A stretch of DNA of 41,042 nucleotides from NCBI GenBank assembly GCA_047623555.1, contig JBLHMP010000032.1, positions 1-41,042 of the forward strand, written 5' to 3'. Both the position numbers and the translations under genes were made by a program. Each line of letters begins with the position of its first letter. The stretch's first letter is position 1. The notes beneath the pieces were generated by a model. That model had not been told where the DNA came from and searched no databases. It saw only the letters and a program-made list of their open reading frames with translations. Of this stretch, positions 15,666 to 24,920 are shown piece by piece. The stretch is from NORP181 sp047623555 (GTDB lineage Bacteria; Pseudomonadota; Alphaproteobacteria; Rhodobacterales; Rhodobacteraceae).

Positions 15666-16658
15666 ATGAATTTTGCGAGCAAAGTCTTGCGCAGAACAGT
15701 GATTGCCGGTGTGGCGTCATTTGGGCTGTTGGGCATGGCCGGGGCCAGCGTTGCCGAGACAACAAAAGTGGCGGCGATTTATACGCTTCCTGTGGAACAA
15801 CAGTGGATCAGCCGGATTCACCAGGCGCTGAATGCGGCCAAAGACCGGGGTGACATCGAATATGTGTTCTCGGAAAACGTTGCCAACACCGACTATGAGC
15901 GCGTCATGCGTGAATATGCCGAACAGGGCCATAAACTGATCGTCGGCGAAGTGTTCGGACTTGAACGCGCCGCCCGCAAGGTCGCTGGGGATTACCCGGA
16001 AACCGCGTTTTTGATGGGCTCGTCCTTTGGTCCGGTTGCGCCGAACTTCTCGGTTTTTGACAACTGGATCCACGAACCTAGCTATCTGTCGGGCATAGTT
16101 GCCGGAGCGGCCACCGAGAGCAATATTATCGGCATGGTCGGCGGTTATGCGATCCCCGAAGTCAACCGCCTGATGAATGCGTTTATGGACGGCGCCCGTT
16201 CAATCAACCCGGACGTACGGTTTTTGGTGACCTTTATCGACAGCTGGTATGACCCGCCCCGCGCCAAAGAAAGCGCCTTTGCGATGATGGACGCCGGGGC
16301 CGACATCATGTTCGCCGAACGGTTTGGCGTTGCAGATGCAGCGGTTGAGCGTGGCGTCAAAGCCGTGGGCAATGTCATCGACACATCGGCCGACTATCCC
16401 AACACCATCCTGACCTCTGCGTTGTGGCACATGGAGCCAACCATCGACCGCGCTATCACTGCGGTTGCTGATGGCACGTTTGAGGCGGCTGACTACGGTC
16501 AGTACAGCTTTATGGGCTATGGCGGCGGATCGCTCGTGGTGGATGAATCGCTGGTGTCTGCCGAGGTTCTGGCCAAGGTCAACGAGACCGCAACAGCAAT
16601 CAAAGACGGCATGTTCCGCGTCAATGTGAACGACGCGCCACCTGTCTCTGACAAATAA
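15666..16658 (+). CDS. BMP-family (BmpA/Med-like) binding protein of a nucleoside/nucleobase ABC importer
   Basis: A 330-residue basic-membrane-protein family binding protein. Signal peptide residues 1-30 (cleavage after ASVA), then TTKVAAIYTLPVEQQWISRIHQAL and later NFSVFDNWIHEPSYLSGIVAGAATESNIIGMVGG, the core of the BMP fold. An in-frame ATG at 15621 would extend it by 15 residues but disrupts the signal peptide; ATG at 15666 is preceded by GAGGGGGACAAGGA. The family binds purine nucleosides and related compounds. Followed by the ATPase and two permeases and then a CodA-like deaminase, so a purine or pyrimidine base is a likely cargo. Confidence 0.88.
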   Translation: MNFASKVLRRTVIAGVASFGLLGMAGASVAETTKVAAIYTLPVEQQWISRIHQALNAAKDRGDIEYVFSENVANTDYERVMREYAEQGHKLIVGEVFGLERAARKVAGDYPETAFLMGSSFGPVAPNFSVFDNWIHEPSYLSGIVAGAATESNIIGMVGGYAIPEVNRLMNAFMDGARSINPDVRFLVTFIDSWYDPPRAKESAFAMMDAGADIMFAERFGVADAAVERGVKAVGNVIDTSADYPNTILTSALWHMEPTIDRAITAVADGTFEAADYGQYSFMGYGGGSLVVDESLVSAEVLAKVNETATAIKDGMFRVNVNDAPPVSDK

Positions 16659-16665
16659 CAGGATC

Positions 16666-16688
16666 GGGCCGGTTGTTGTGACCGGCCC
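16666..16688 (+). other. Intercistronic hairpin between the BMP binding protein and its ATPase
   Basis: GGGCCGGT (16666-16673) pairs with ACCGGCCC (16681-16688) around seven bases; no T-run follows. A GTG that could start the ATPase gene lies in the loop. Likely mRNA stabiliser or expression-ratio element. Confidence 0.75.
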
Positions 16689-16698
16689 CACTAACCCC

Positions 16699-18213
16699 AT
16701 GGAAAATAATAAAATACTGTCTCTGAACGCGCTGTCCAAACGCTTTGGATCGGTGATCGCCAATGATGCGGTTGACCTTGATCTGGGCAAGGGCGAAGTG
16801 CTGGCGCTGCTTGGTGAAAATGGTGCCGGCAAGACCACGTTGATGAACATGCTGTTTGGCCATTACATGCCGGATAGTGGGTCAATTGATGTGCGGGTCG
16901 ACGGCGCGATGGTGCCGCTGCAACTGGGTCATCCGCAGGCGGCATTGGCCGCTGGCATCGGCATGGTGCATCAACATTTCACGCTGGCACTGAACCTGAC
17001 AACTTTTGACAATGTGGTGCTGGGGTCTGAGCCGCTGTTCTCATGGCGTCGGGATTGTGCGGGCGCGCGGGCCAAATTGCAGGCGATTATGAAACAAAGC
17101 GGGCTGGTTGCGCCGCTTGATGTTCCGGTTGGCCAACTCTCGGTTGGCGAACGCCAGCGCGTCGAAATTCTCAAGGCGCTGTATCGCGATGCGCGCATTT
17201 TGGTGCTGGACGAACCCACCGCCGTGTTGACGCCGCAAGAGGCCGATACCCTGTTTGAAAACATCGCCACGTTGACCCATCAAGGGCTGGCGGTGATCTT
17301 TATCTCGCATAAATTACGCGAAGTTCTGGCGTTTTCCACCCGGATTGCGGTGCTGCGTCACGGCAAAAAGGTCGGCGAAATTGCCACCAAAGATGCCGAT
17401 GAACGGGTTATTGCCCGCATGATGGTCGGCGCCGATACCCCGGTGACGCCACGCGAAACCATGGTGGCCGGTGCGCCGGTGTTGACCCTAAAAGACATCA
17501 ATGTGCGCGGCCAATCCATGCGCGACAGCCTGAATAATGCCAACTTTAACGTCCATGCCCATGAAATTCTGGGCATCGCTGGTGTGTCCGGTAATGGCCA
17601 GTCGGCGTTGGCCGGGCTGGTGTCAGGGGTGCTGCGCGCGGACAGCGGATCGCTATCTGTAGAGGGCCGCGATATCAGTTGGCCAACCCCATTAACCATG
17701 ATCAAAGCAGGCGTTGGCCGCATCCCCGAAGACCGCCACCACGACGGCATTGTCGGCGCGATGTCGGTGGCCGAAAATATGGTGATCGAACGGCTGAACG
17801 CGCCGGATGTCCAGACGCGCGGGTTGCTGAACAATGATGCGATTGAGGCCAATGCCAAGCGTCTGACCAAAGACTATGACGTGCGTGGCCCCGGTATTGA
17901 TGCGCCCGCACGCCTGTTGTCGGGCGGGAATATCCAGAAACTGATTTTGGCGCGGGTATTTGATGAAAACCCACAGCTGATCCTGGCCAATCAACCCACC
18001 CGTGGTCTTGATATGGGTGCCGCTGCTGAGGTTGGGCGCCGATTGCTTGAGGCCCGCAAACGCGGGGCAGGGGTGTTGCTCATCTCTGAGGATCTCGACG
18101 AAATTCTGGGCTTGGCCGACCGGATCATGGTGATCCATGACGGCCAATTGACCGAAGTCACCACCCGAGACCGCGAAAAAATCGGACTGATAATGGCAGG
18201 AGAACACGCATGA
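16699..18213 (+). CDS. ABC transporter ATP-binding protein with two ATPase domains (nucleoside importer type)
   Basis: A 504-residue tandem ATPase of the sugar/nucleoside (RbsA/NupA-like) type. The first domain has Walker A LGENGAGKTTLM, signature LSVGERQRVEI and Walker B ILVLDEPTAVLTPQE. The second has AGVSGNGQSAL in place of a canonical Walker A, signature LLSGGNIQKLILARV and a degenerate Walker B QLILANQPTRGLDMG, typical for the second half of these proteins. ATG at 16699 is chosen because the alternative GTG at 16678 lies in a hairpin loop, though neither has a strong RBS. The stop overlaps the next gene's ATG. Confidence 0.88.
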   Translation: MENNKILSLNALSKRFGSVIANDAVDLDLGKGEVLALLGENGAGKTTLMNMLFGHYMPDSGSIDVRVDGAMVPLQLGHPQAALAAGIGMVHQHFTLALNLTTFDNVVLGSEPLFSWRRDCAGARAKLQAIMKQSGLVAPLDVPVGQLSVGERQRVEILKALYRDARILVLDEPTAVLTPQEADTLFENIATLTHQGLAVIFISHKLREVLAFSTRIAVLRHGKKVGEIATKDADERVIARMMVGADTPVTPRETMVAGAPVLTLKDINVRGQSMRDSLNNANFNVHAHEILGIAGVSGNGQSALAGLVSGVLRADSGSLSVEGRDISWPTPLTMIKAGVGRIPEDRHHDGIVGAMSVAENMVIERLNAPDVQTRGLLNNDAIEANAKRLTKDYDVRGPGIDAPARLLSGGNIQKLILARVFDENPQLILANQPTRGLDMGAAAEVGRRLLEARKRGAGVLLISEDLDEILGLADRIMVIHDGQLTEVTTRDREKIGLIMAGEHA

Positions 18214-19277
18214 TCCGGGTCGAGGCGCGCAATGCGCCCCCCCGCGCGCTGACCCTTGGAGTACCGATCCTGTCGGCCTTTGTGGCGCTGGCCCTCGCAT
18301 CAATTCCACTGGCATTTGCCGGGGCCAACATCCCCACGGCCTACGCCGAAATGGTCAAAGGCGTGTTTGGATCGAAATTCGCGTTTTCTGAAATGTTAAC
18401 CCGCGCCACGCCGCTTATTTTCACCGGCCTCGCCGCGGCTTTGGCGTTCCGGGCCAAGCTGTGGAACATCGGTGCCGAAGGCCAGCTGTACCTTGGCGCC
18501 ATGGCCGCCGTTGCCATCGGCGCCGGAGCAGTGGACGCGCCCGCCTTTATCCTGATCCCGCTGATTGTTGTGTTTGGCGCGGCGGCTGGGGCTGCCGGAA
18601 TGGCGGTGCCGACGTTGCTCAAAACCCGCTTTGGTGCCGATGAGGTGGTGACGACGTTGCTGTTGAATTTCATCATTCTGATCTTTGTGCAAATGATGCT
18701 TGAAGGCGCATTAAAAGACCCGATGAGCCTGGGTTGGCCGCAATCTGCTCCGATCCTTGACCAAGGCATGTTGCCACAATTGATGGACCGGATGCGCATT
18801 CATTCCGGGCTGATTATGGCGCTTGTTGCTGCCGCCATAGCCCAGTTTATGCTGGCGCGATCGGTCTGGGGGTTCCGCCTGCGGGCCGTTGGTGAAAACG
18901 CTGCCGCCGCGCGCCATGCCGGCATTGGCGTTAACCGATCGTTGATGAGCGTGGCCATCATTTCCGGTGGTCTGGCGGGGCTGGCCGGGGTCAGCGAAGT
19001 TGCCGGTCTCAAGGGATATTTGACCGCTGATCTGTCGCCGGGGTTTGGCTATACCGGCATCGTTGTGGCCATGCTGGCCGGGCTATCGCCCGCAGGCGTG
19101 GTGGTTGCGGCGCTGTTCATCGCATCCGTTTTTGTCGGTGCTGACAGCATGAGCCGCGCCATGGGCGTGTCATCATATCTGGCCGATCTGGTGGTGTCGA
19201 TGTCGCTACTTTGCGTGCTGATCGGCGGTTTTTTTGCCCGTTTCCGCATCGTGCGCAGCAAGGTTGAGGTGATATAA
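18210..19277 (+). CDS. Nucleoside/nucleobase ABC transporter permease 1
   Basis: A 355-residue inner-membrane permease of the BPD_transp_2 (LivH/NupB-like) family, with about eight to ten hydrophobic helices. Text such as MLTRATPLIFTGLAAALAFRAKLWNIGAEGQLYLGA is characteristic of the nucleoside permeases partnered with BMP proteins. The start overlaps the ATPase stop by four bases (ATGA) and the stop overlaps the next permease start by one base, so the set is translationally coupled. Confidence 0.88.
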   Translation: MIRVEARNAPPRALTLGVPILSAFVALALASIPLAFAGANIPTAYAEMVKGVFGSKFAFSEMLTRATPLIFTGLAAALAFRAKLWNIGAEGQLYLGAMAAVAIGAGAVDAPAFILIPLIVVFGAAAGAAGMAVPTLLKTRFGADEVVTTLLLNFIILIFVQMMLEGALKDPMSLGWPQSAPILDQGMLPQLMDRMRIHSGLIMALVAAAIAQFMLARSVWGFRLRAVGENAAAARHAGIGVNRSLMSVAIISGGLAGLAGVSEVAGLKGYLTADLSPGFGYTGIVVAMLAGLSPAGVVVAALFIASVFVGADSMSRAMGVSSYLADLVVSMSLLCVLIGGFFARFRIVRSKVEVI

Positions 19278-20218
19278 TGGACATCCTGCAAATCCTGTTG
19301 ACCGACAGCTTCTGGGCCGCGTCCCTGCGCATTGCCACACCGCTGATATTTGGCGTGCTTGGCGCGTTGATCTGTGAAAAAGCAGGCGTTTTGAACCTCG
19401 GTATCGAAGGCATTTTCGCCGCTGGAGCCATGGCCGGTTGGATGGCCGTCTGGCTGGGCGCGGGCCTCTGGGGCGGGCTGTTGGCAGCGGCCTTGGTCGG
19501 GGCGTTCTTTGGTCTGATCCACGCGATTCTGACGGTGCCTTTGGGGTTGTCGCAACATGTGTCCGGGCTGGGCGTGACGCTATTTGCCACCTCGGTCAGC
19601 TATTTTATTTATCGCACTGCCTTGCCCAACGTATCGTCGCCGCCGCGTATTGAGCCGTTCCAGGCGCTGGACATTCCAATCCTGTCAGACCTGCCCTTTG
19701 TCGGCCCGGTATTATTCCAACAAACCGCAATGACATGGCTGGCATTATTCATGGTCGTGCTGGTCTGGTACGTGCTAAACCACACCGCCCTTGGCGTCGC
19801 CATCAAGGCCGTTGGCGACAACCCCGACAGCGTTGATGCCCAAGGATTGTCGGTCTACGGGTTGCGCATTGGCGCGGTCATGGCAGGCTCGGCGCTGATG
19901 GCGCTGGGCGGCGCATTTCTGACTATGTCGGCGTTTGACGCTTTCTTTTTCGGCATGGTCAACGGGCGTGGCTGGGTCTGTATCGCTCTGGTGATTTTCG
20001 CCAGCTGGCGACCCGGAAAGGCGCTGTTGGGCGCGCTGTTGTTTGGCGCATTTGACGCCTTTCAGGTCCGCCTACAAACCGAAGTTGGCGCGTTTGTACC
20101 CGGTCAGGTGTTCCTGATGGCGCCCTATATCTTATCCATTCTGGCCCTTGTCATCGCCGCCCGAGGCGCCGATTATCCGCGTGCCTTGCTAACCCCTTGG
20201 TTCAAAGGCCAACGCTAA
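19277..20218 (+). CDS. Nucleoside/nucleobase ABC transporter permease 2
   Basis: A 313-residue BPD_transp_2 permease, the second half of the heterodimer. The marker segment is RIATPLIFGVLGALICEKAGVLNLGIEGIFAAGAM, in the same position as in NupC/YufQ-like proteins, and about eight membrane helices are visible. It is immediately followed (12 bases) by a cytosine-deaminase-like gene, which suggests that imported nucleobases are processed at once. Confidence 0.88.
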   Translation: MDILQILLTDSFWAASLRIATPLIFGVLGALICEKAGVLNLGIEGIFAAGAMAGWMAVWLGAGLWGGLLAAALVGAFFGLIHAILTVPLGLSQHVSGLGVTLFATSVSYFIYRTALPNVSSPPRIEPFQALDIPILSDLPFVGPVLFQQTAMTWLALFMVVLVWYVLNHTALGVAIKAVGDNPDSVDAQGLSVYGLRIGAVMAGSALMALGGAFLTMSAFDAFFFGMVNGRGWVCIALVIFASWRPGKALLGALLFGAFDAFQVRLQTEVGAFVPGQVFLMAPYILSILALVIAARGADYPRALLTPWFKGQR

Positions 20219-20230
20219 AAGGTATTGCCC

Positions 20231-21517
20231 ATGTTCGATCTTATCCTCAAAAATGCCAGCCTTCCGGATGGCCAAACCGGCGTTGATATCGCCTGCAAAA
20301 ACGGTGAAATCGTCGCTGTTGAGGCTGGGATCACCGCCGAGGCCAGCGAGATCATTGACGCGGGCGGCTATCTCGTCGCGCCGCCCTTTGTCGATCCGCA
20401 TTTCCATATGGACGCGACGCTTTCGCTTGGTTCGCCGCGGATGAACGTGTCGGGCACGCTGCTCGAAGGTATCGCGCTGTGGGGAGAACTCAAACAAATC
20501 CAAAGTGTCGATGACATCATCGCCCGCGCCCTGCGCTATTGCGATCTGGCGGTGTCCATGGGGATCGGCGCGATCCGCAGCCACGTGGATGTCTGCGACG
20601 ATTCGCTGACGGGGGTGCAGGCGTTGCTGGACGTGCGCCAGCAGGTGGCACCCTATCTTGATCTGCAATTGGTCGCCTTTCCGCAGGACGGTGTGTTGCG
20701 CGACCCCACGGCGATGGCCAACCTGACCCGGGCGTTGGACATGGGCGTCGATATCGTTGGCGGCATCCCGCATTTTGAACGGACCATGGCGGACGGCGCT
20801 GATTCGGTGCGCAAGTTGTGCCAGATTGCGGCGGATCGCGGGCTGATGGTCGACATGCATTGCGACGAAAGCGATGATCCGCATAGCCGCCATATCGAAA
20901 CACTGGCCTATGAAACACGACGGTTAGGCCTACAGGGCCGTGTCACCGGATCGCACCTTAGCTCGATGCATTCGATGGACAATTACTACGTCTCAAAACT
21001 GATCCCGCTGATGGCCGAGGCGCAGGTGCACGCCATCCCCAATCCGCTGATCAACATCATGCTGCAGGGGCGTCACGACACATACCCGAAACGCCGTGGC
21101 CAGACCCGGGTGCCAGAGCTGCGCGATGCTGGTATCACCGTTGGCTTTGGCTCTGATTGCGTCATGGACCCTTGGTACTCATTAGGCCGTGCTGACATGC
21201 TTGATGTGGCGTCGATGGGCCTGCATGTGGGGCAGCTGAGCAGCCGTGCCGACATGACCTGGTGCTTTGACGCTGTGACCACAAATTCGGCGCAGATCAT
21301 GGGGCTTGCGGGTTATGGTTTGACCAAAGGCTGTGCTGCCAACATGGTGCTGCTTCAGGCCCGCACCCCGATTGAGGCCATCCGGTTGCGCGCCAACCGC
21401 CTGGCCGTGATCCGCAAAGGTGCCGTTATCGCGCGCAACCATCCGCAAATAGCAGAGCTGAAGTTGCCGGGCAGACCCGCCAGCCTTGATCCTGCGGACT
21501 TTGTCCCCTCAGAATAA
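20231..21517 (+). CDS. Cytosine deaminase-like metal-dependent amidohydrolase
   Basis: A 428-residue amidohydrolase of the CodA branch. Metal ligands and catalytic residues align with E. coli CodA: the HxH pair in VDPHFHMDATLS, the histidine and general-base glutamate in MHCDESDDP, the histidine of GSHLSSMHSMD and the metal Asp in FGSDCVMDPW. The product would be a cytoplasmic deaminase of cytosine or a related base such as isoguanine, creatinine or a damaged pyrimidine. An in-frame TTG at 20225 is less likely than ATG 20231, which follows AAAAGG. It is the last gene of the BMP-transporter operon. Exact substrate cannot be assigned. Confidence 0.85.
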   Translation: MFDLILKNASLPDGQTGVDIACKNGEIVAVEAGITAEASEIIDAGGYLVAPPFVDPHFHMDATLSLGSPRMNVSGTLLEGIALWGELKQIQSVDDIIARALRYCDLAVSMGIGAIRSHVDVCDDSLTGVQALLDVRQQVAPYLDLQLVAFPQDGVLRDPTAMANLTRALDMGVDIVGGIPHFERTMADGADSVRKLCQIAADRGLMVDMHCDESDDPHSRHIETLAYETRRLGLQGRVTGSHLSSMHSMDNYYVSKLIPLMAEAQVHAIPNPLINIMLQGRHDTYPKRRGQTRVPELRDAGITVGFGSDCVMDPWYSLGRADMLDVASMGLHVGQLSSRADMTWCFDAVTTNSAQIMGLAGYGLTKGCAANMVLLQARTPIEAIRLRANRLAVIRKGAVIARNHPQIAELKLPGRPASLDPADFVPSE

Positions 21518-21528
21518 GTCCTGAGAAC

Positions 21529-21560
21529 TTCCAATTTCCTAAAATATCCCCGCCGGAGGC
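21529..21560 (-). repeat. Dispersed intergenic repeat, copy 2
   Basis: Reading on the minus strand: GCCTCCGGCGGGGATATTT then TAGGAAATTGGAA. It is identical over 32 bases to 37526-37557 and nearly identical to 4030-4061. It fills the gap between the convergent deaminase and kinase genes. Confidence 0.88.
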
Positions 21561-21571
21561 CCTAAAATAAA

Positions 21572-22495
21572 TCACCTGATTGCCGCCAAATGCCCGGAAA
21601 ATTCAGCACTCTGCATCAAGGCTTTACAGCGCTCAAAACGCCCGGTGGCATAGGCCCAGAAATCCTCGGCTTCATTGCTATCGGCGTGCTGGATCAGCCC
21701 CCATAACGTCCACAGCAGGTCGCACATCGCCTTATAAATCACCACGCGGCCCACCTGTGCCGCGTCTGGATCAGACCGGTAATAGGCGCGCAACATCTCT
21801 AGGTCTTGTGCGTCGGTGAACCCACCTTCAACCGATAAATCACCCAAATCCCAGGCCGGATCATTCATGCCGGAATATTCCCAGTCGACGATCCACATGG
21901 CAGCGCCATCATCCAGAAAATTCTCGCACAGCGGATCGCAATGGCACGGGGCCAAGGCCGCGGGATGCGCCGCTAGGGCCTGTTTCACTGGTTGGGCAGC
22001 GCGCACGATTTCGGCATAACCATCGGGCAATTCGGCGTTCTTATCGGCCAAAATCTTTAGATAGCTATCAATCATCGCGAACAGCTCAAACCGAAACTCA
22101 AACACCTCGCCCGATTGGTGCAGCTTGCGCAATCCCCCCCCCGCACGCCCCGGCGATCCGGCGCGGCTTTGGAACAATTCAGGGGTCATGGTGACGCTTG
22201 GATCAATGCAGCGGCTGATCATCACGCCACTTGCGGCATCTGCCCACAACACCTCGGCCGAGACCCCGGCACGGGCGGCGGCGCGGGCGTTGTGCAACTC
22301 AACTGAACGGTCGATATAGCTCTCGGTGCCGTCGCCGGGGATGCGCACGATCAACATCTCGGCGCCCGTTTCCACCCGGTAGACCAGATTGGTCAACCCG
22401 CCCAAACGGGTTGTTTTGTAACTGTCCGCCGCGACGCCGACCATTTGCGGTAGGTTTTGCAGAGCGGCGTGAATTGTGGCTAGGTTTTCTAACAT
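21572..22495 (-). CDS. Choline/ethanolamine kinase-like phosphotransferase A (APH fold)
   Basis: A 307-residue aminoglycoside-phosphotransferase-fold kinase. The N-lobe has TTRLGGLTNLVYRVE and MLIVRIPGDGTESYIDRSVE; the catalytic loop is PCHCDPLCENFLDD (Brenner-type HxDxxxxN) and the metal motif is IVDWEYSGMNDPAWDLGDL. This text resembles bacterial choline kinases (LicA-like). It is the last gene of the DeoR-led operon, four bases after flavoprotein A. A second kinase (30729-31604) shares the catalytic text FLDDG followed by DW(E/D)Y(S/A)G. A run of nine G in the coding strand (22134-22142) encodes AGGGL where a helix leading to LRKLH is expected; the frame is intact. Confidence 0.85.
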   Translation of the reverse strand: MLENLATIHAALQNLPQMVGVAADSYKTTRLGGLTNLVYRVETGAEMLIVRIPGDGTESYIDRSVELHNARAAARAGVSAEVLWADAASGVMISRCIDPSVTMTPELFQSRAGSPGRAGGGLRKLHQSGEVFEFRFELFAMIDSYLKILADKNAELPDGYAEIVRAAQPVKQALAAHPAALAPCHCDPLCENFLDDGAAMWIVDWEYSGMNDPAWDLGDLSVEGGFTDAQDLEMLRAYYRSDPDAAQVGRVVIYKAMCDLLWTLWGLIQHADSNEAEDFWAYATGRFERCKALMQSAEFSGHLAAIR

Positions 22496-22499
22496 TAAG

Positions 22500-24911
22500 T
22501 CACGCCTTTAATCGTTTATTTTCAGGGTCGTATAGCGGCGAATTCACGCGTTTTATGGCATGCCTTTGACCAAAGGATTCAAGCTCAAACAGGTCTTGCC
22601 CGGCCAATTCACGTGGCAGATACCCATAGATTATCGTCTTATTCACGGTCACACCAAAGCCCGTGCTTGAGACCAAAGACACCACTTGATCACCGCTCAG
22701 AATGGTTTCACCACCATAAAGCGGCAACTTTTCATCCGAGGTAAAGCAACACATCTTTTGCGTCACCCCGGCCTGTTTTTGCGCCTCTAACGCCGCACGC
22801 CCGTTAAACGCGCCCTTAGATTTCAGGTGCACGGCAAAGCCCAACCCGGCCTCGTAAGGCGTGTAATCCGGGGTGATATCGGCGCTCCAGTACAGATAAC
22901 CTTTTTCCATTCGCAGGCTGTCGATGGCGCGATAACCGATGTCGCGGATGCCATGCGCGGCCCCATGTTCCCAGAGCAAATCATAGACATGCAACGCGAA
23001 TTCGGTGGGGATGTGCAGCTCCCAGCCCAGCTCTCCAACATAACCGATGCGCACGGCGCGCACCGGCGCGGCGCCGATCAGGATGTCCTGTGCAGTACCA
23101 AAGGGAAATGCCGCGTTTGAGACGTCCTGTTCGGCCACGGCCGCTAGCACATCACGCGCTTTGGGCCCCATGATGTTGATGACGGCACGGGCCGAGGTGA
23201 CCTCGATTAGCACAACACCATCGTGCAGATGGCGGCGAATCCAGTCGCTGTCATGCACGCCAAACCCGGCGCCGGTGACAATATAGAAATGATCGGTGCC
23301 AAGGCGGGTGATGGTCACATCGGCCTCGATGCCGCCGCGGGTATTACACAGCTGGGTATAGATCACCTTGCCCAGCGGTTTGTCCATATTGGACACCGCA
23401 AGGGACTGGATCGCGTTCAATGCCCCGGCACCAACCAGTTCGAACTTGGAAAAACTGGACTGGTCAATCAGCACCACAGTGTCGCGCGTGGCGTGGTGCT
23501 CGGCGGCGGCGAATTTCTTCCAACCGGGATTGAGGAAATCCAGCTGATCGACCGGCGTTACACCGTCTGGGGCGAACCACAGGGGCCGTTCCCAGCCGTT
23601 TTTTGAGCCAAAAACCGCGCCTTTGGATTTCAGTCGTTCGTGCAGCGGGCTTAGGCGTAGGTTGCGGACCACCTGGCTTTCACTGCCCGGGTACCGCATT
23701 TTATAGTGGTGTGCGTAATGCTCAACCGCACGCGGATACATATAGGCGCGGCTGCCCTGATGGGCACCGAAACGGCGATTGTCCAATGGCCACAGATCAA
23801 GGCTTGGTCGGCCTTCGACCAGCCATTCGGCGATCATCTCGCCAGCGCCACCGCCTGCGGCGATGCCATACAGGAACCCGGTGGCCAGCATCAGATTGTC
23901 AAATCCCGGCACCGGTCCCATGACAAAATCACCATCGGCGGAATAGGGGATCGGGCCGTTGATGACCTGCCGGATGCCAACAGTGTTGATAACGGGGGTG
24001 ACTTCGGCGGCACAGATCGCCAGCGGTTCAAACCGTTCCATGTTTTCGGGGAGCAGTTGACGGGCAAATTCGCCGGGAATACCTTGATCGCCAAAGGCCA
24101 CGGTGTTGTTTTCATAACCACCAATCACCAGCCGCCCGCCGACATCGGGTTTGTAATAAACCAACCGATCGGGGTCACGCAGGGTGGGCAGGTTTTTGGG
24201 GCAATCGGGGATCGGCTCGGTGACGATATACTGATGCTCAACCGCGCAGGCCGGGATTGTCAGGCCAAGTTTCAACCCGATTTCACGGCTCCACATGCCG
24301 GTGGCCAGCGTGATTTTTTCTGCCTCATAGGATCCCTGATCGGTCAGCACCCCGGTAACGCGGCCGTTTCTGACGGTGAAATCAAGCACCTTGATGCCCT
24401 GTTTTAGCATCGCACCATGCTGGCGTGCCCCTGCCGCAATCGACATGCACAGGCTGGCCGGATCGACATGACCATCCGATGGAATAAACGCCGCGCCCTT
24501 GAGGCCCTTGGTGTCGATATACGGGAACAGCGCCTGCGCCTCATCCGGCGTGATCATGTTCATCTCAAGCCCGAAACTGCGCGCCATGGTCGCCAGCCGC
24601 AGGGTTTCCAGCATCCGGTCGTCGGAGGCGGCAAGGCGCAGGCTGCCGACCTTTTTCCAGTCGCACGCCATGCCGGTTTCGGCCTCAAGCCTGTCATACA
24701 TGGCGACCGATCGTTGCAACATCCGCGTGGTATTGCGCGACGATCGCAATTGTCCGACAAGGCCGGCCGCATGCCAGGTGGCGCCTTCGGTGAGGGCGGA
24801 TTTTTCTAGTAAAACAACGTCTTTTTCGCCGGATTTGGCCAGGTGATAGGCGATAGAGCAGCCAATGATACCACCCCCGATAATCAGGTGTTTCACAGAG
24901 TAGTCAGCCAT
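22500..24911 (-). CDS. FAD-dependent oxidoreductase/GcvT fusion, dimethylglycine dehydrogenase-like (flavoprotein A)
   Basis: An 803-residue protein with two halves: an N-terminal DAO flavin domain (IIGGGIIGCSIAYHLAKSG, 10-28) and, from about residue 430, a tetrahydrofolate-binding GcvT-like half (VLIDQSSFSKFELVGAGA, GIEADVTITRLG, YVGELGWELHIP, LRMEKGYLYW). ATWHAAGLVGQL puts His47 where DMGDH/sarcosine-type enzymes attach FAD covalently. Such enzymes remove N-methyl groups and pass the one-carbon unit to THF. It is nine bases after the IMPase gene and four before kinase A. It is a paralogue of 31615-34062: both end SPLYDP..KR.K. The natural substrate is unknown, but a methylated glycine or related amine is likely. 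Confidence 0.88.
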   Translation of the reverse strand: MADYSVKHLIIGGGIIGCSIAYHLAKSGEKDVVLLEKSALTEGATWHAAGLVGQLRSSRNTTRMLQRSVAMYDRLEAETGMACDWKKVGSLRLAASDDRMLETLRLATMARSFGLEMNMITPDEAQALFPYIDTKGLKGAAFIPSDGHVDPASLCMSIAAGARQHGAMLKQGIKVLDFTVRNGRVTGVLTDQGSYEAEKITLATGMWSREIGLKLGLTIPACAVEHQYIVTEPIPDCPKNLPTLRDPDRLVYYKPDVGGRLVIGGYENNTVAFGDQGIPGEFARQLLPENMERFEPLAICAAEVTPVINTVGIRQVINGPIPYSADGDFVMGPVPGFDNLMLATGFLYGIAAGGGAGEMIAEWLVEGRPSLDLWPLDNRRFGAHQGSRAYMYPRAVEHYAHHYKMRYPGSESQVVRNLRLSPLHERLKSKGAVFGSKNGWERPLWFAPDGVTPVDQLDFLNPGWKKFAAAEHHATRDTVVLIDQSSFSKFELVGAGALNAIQSLAVSNMDKPLGKVIYTQLCNTRGGIEADVTITRLGTDHFYIVTGAGFGVHDSDWIRRHLHDGVVLIEVTSARAVINIMGPKARDVLAAVAEQDVSNAAFPFGTAQDILIGAAPVRAVRIGYVGELGWELHIPTEFALHVYDLLWEHGAAHGIRDIGYRAIDSLRMEKGYLYWSADITPDYTPYEAGLGFAVHLKSKGAFNGRAALEAQKQAGVTQKMCCFTSDEKLPLYGGETILSGDQVVSLVSSTGFGVTVNKTIIYGYLPRELAGQDLFELESFGQRHAIKRVNSPLYDPENKRLKA

Positions 24912-24920
24912 GGATTGAAC

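Noticed and set aside
16678..16698. GTG start of the nucleoside ATPase at 16678
   Set aside because: Lies in the loop of a strong hairpin and gives residues not seen in the family; the ATG at 16699 is preferred, though its RBS is weak.
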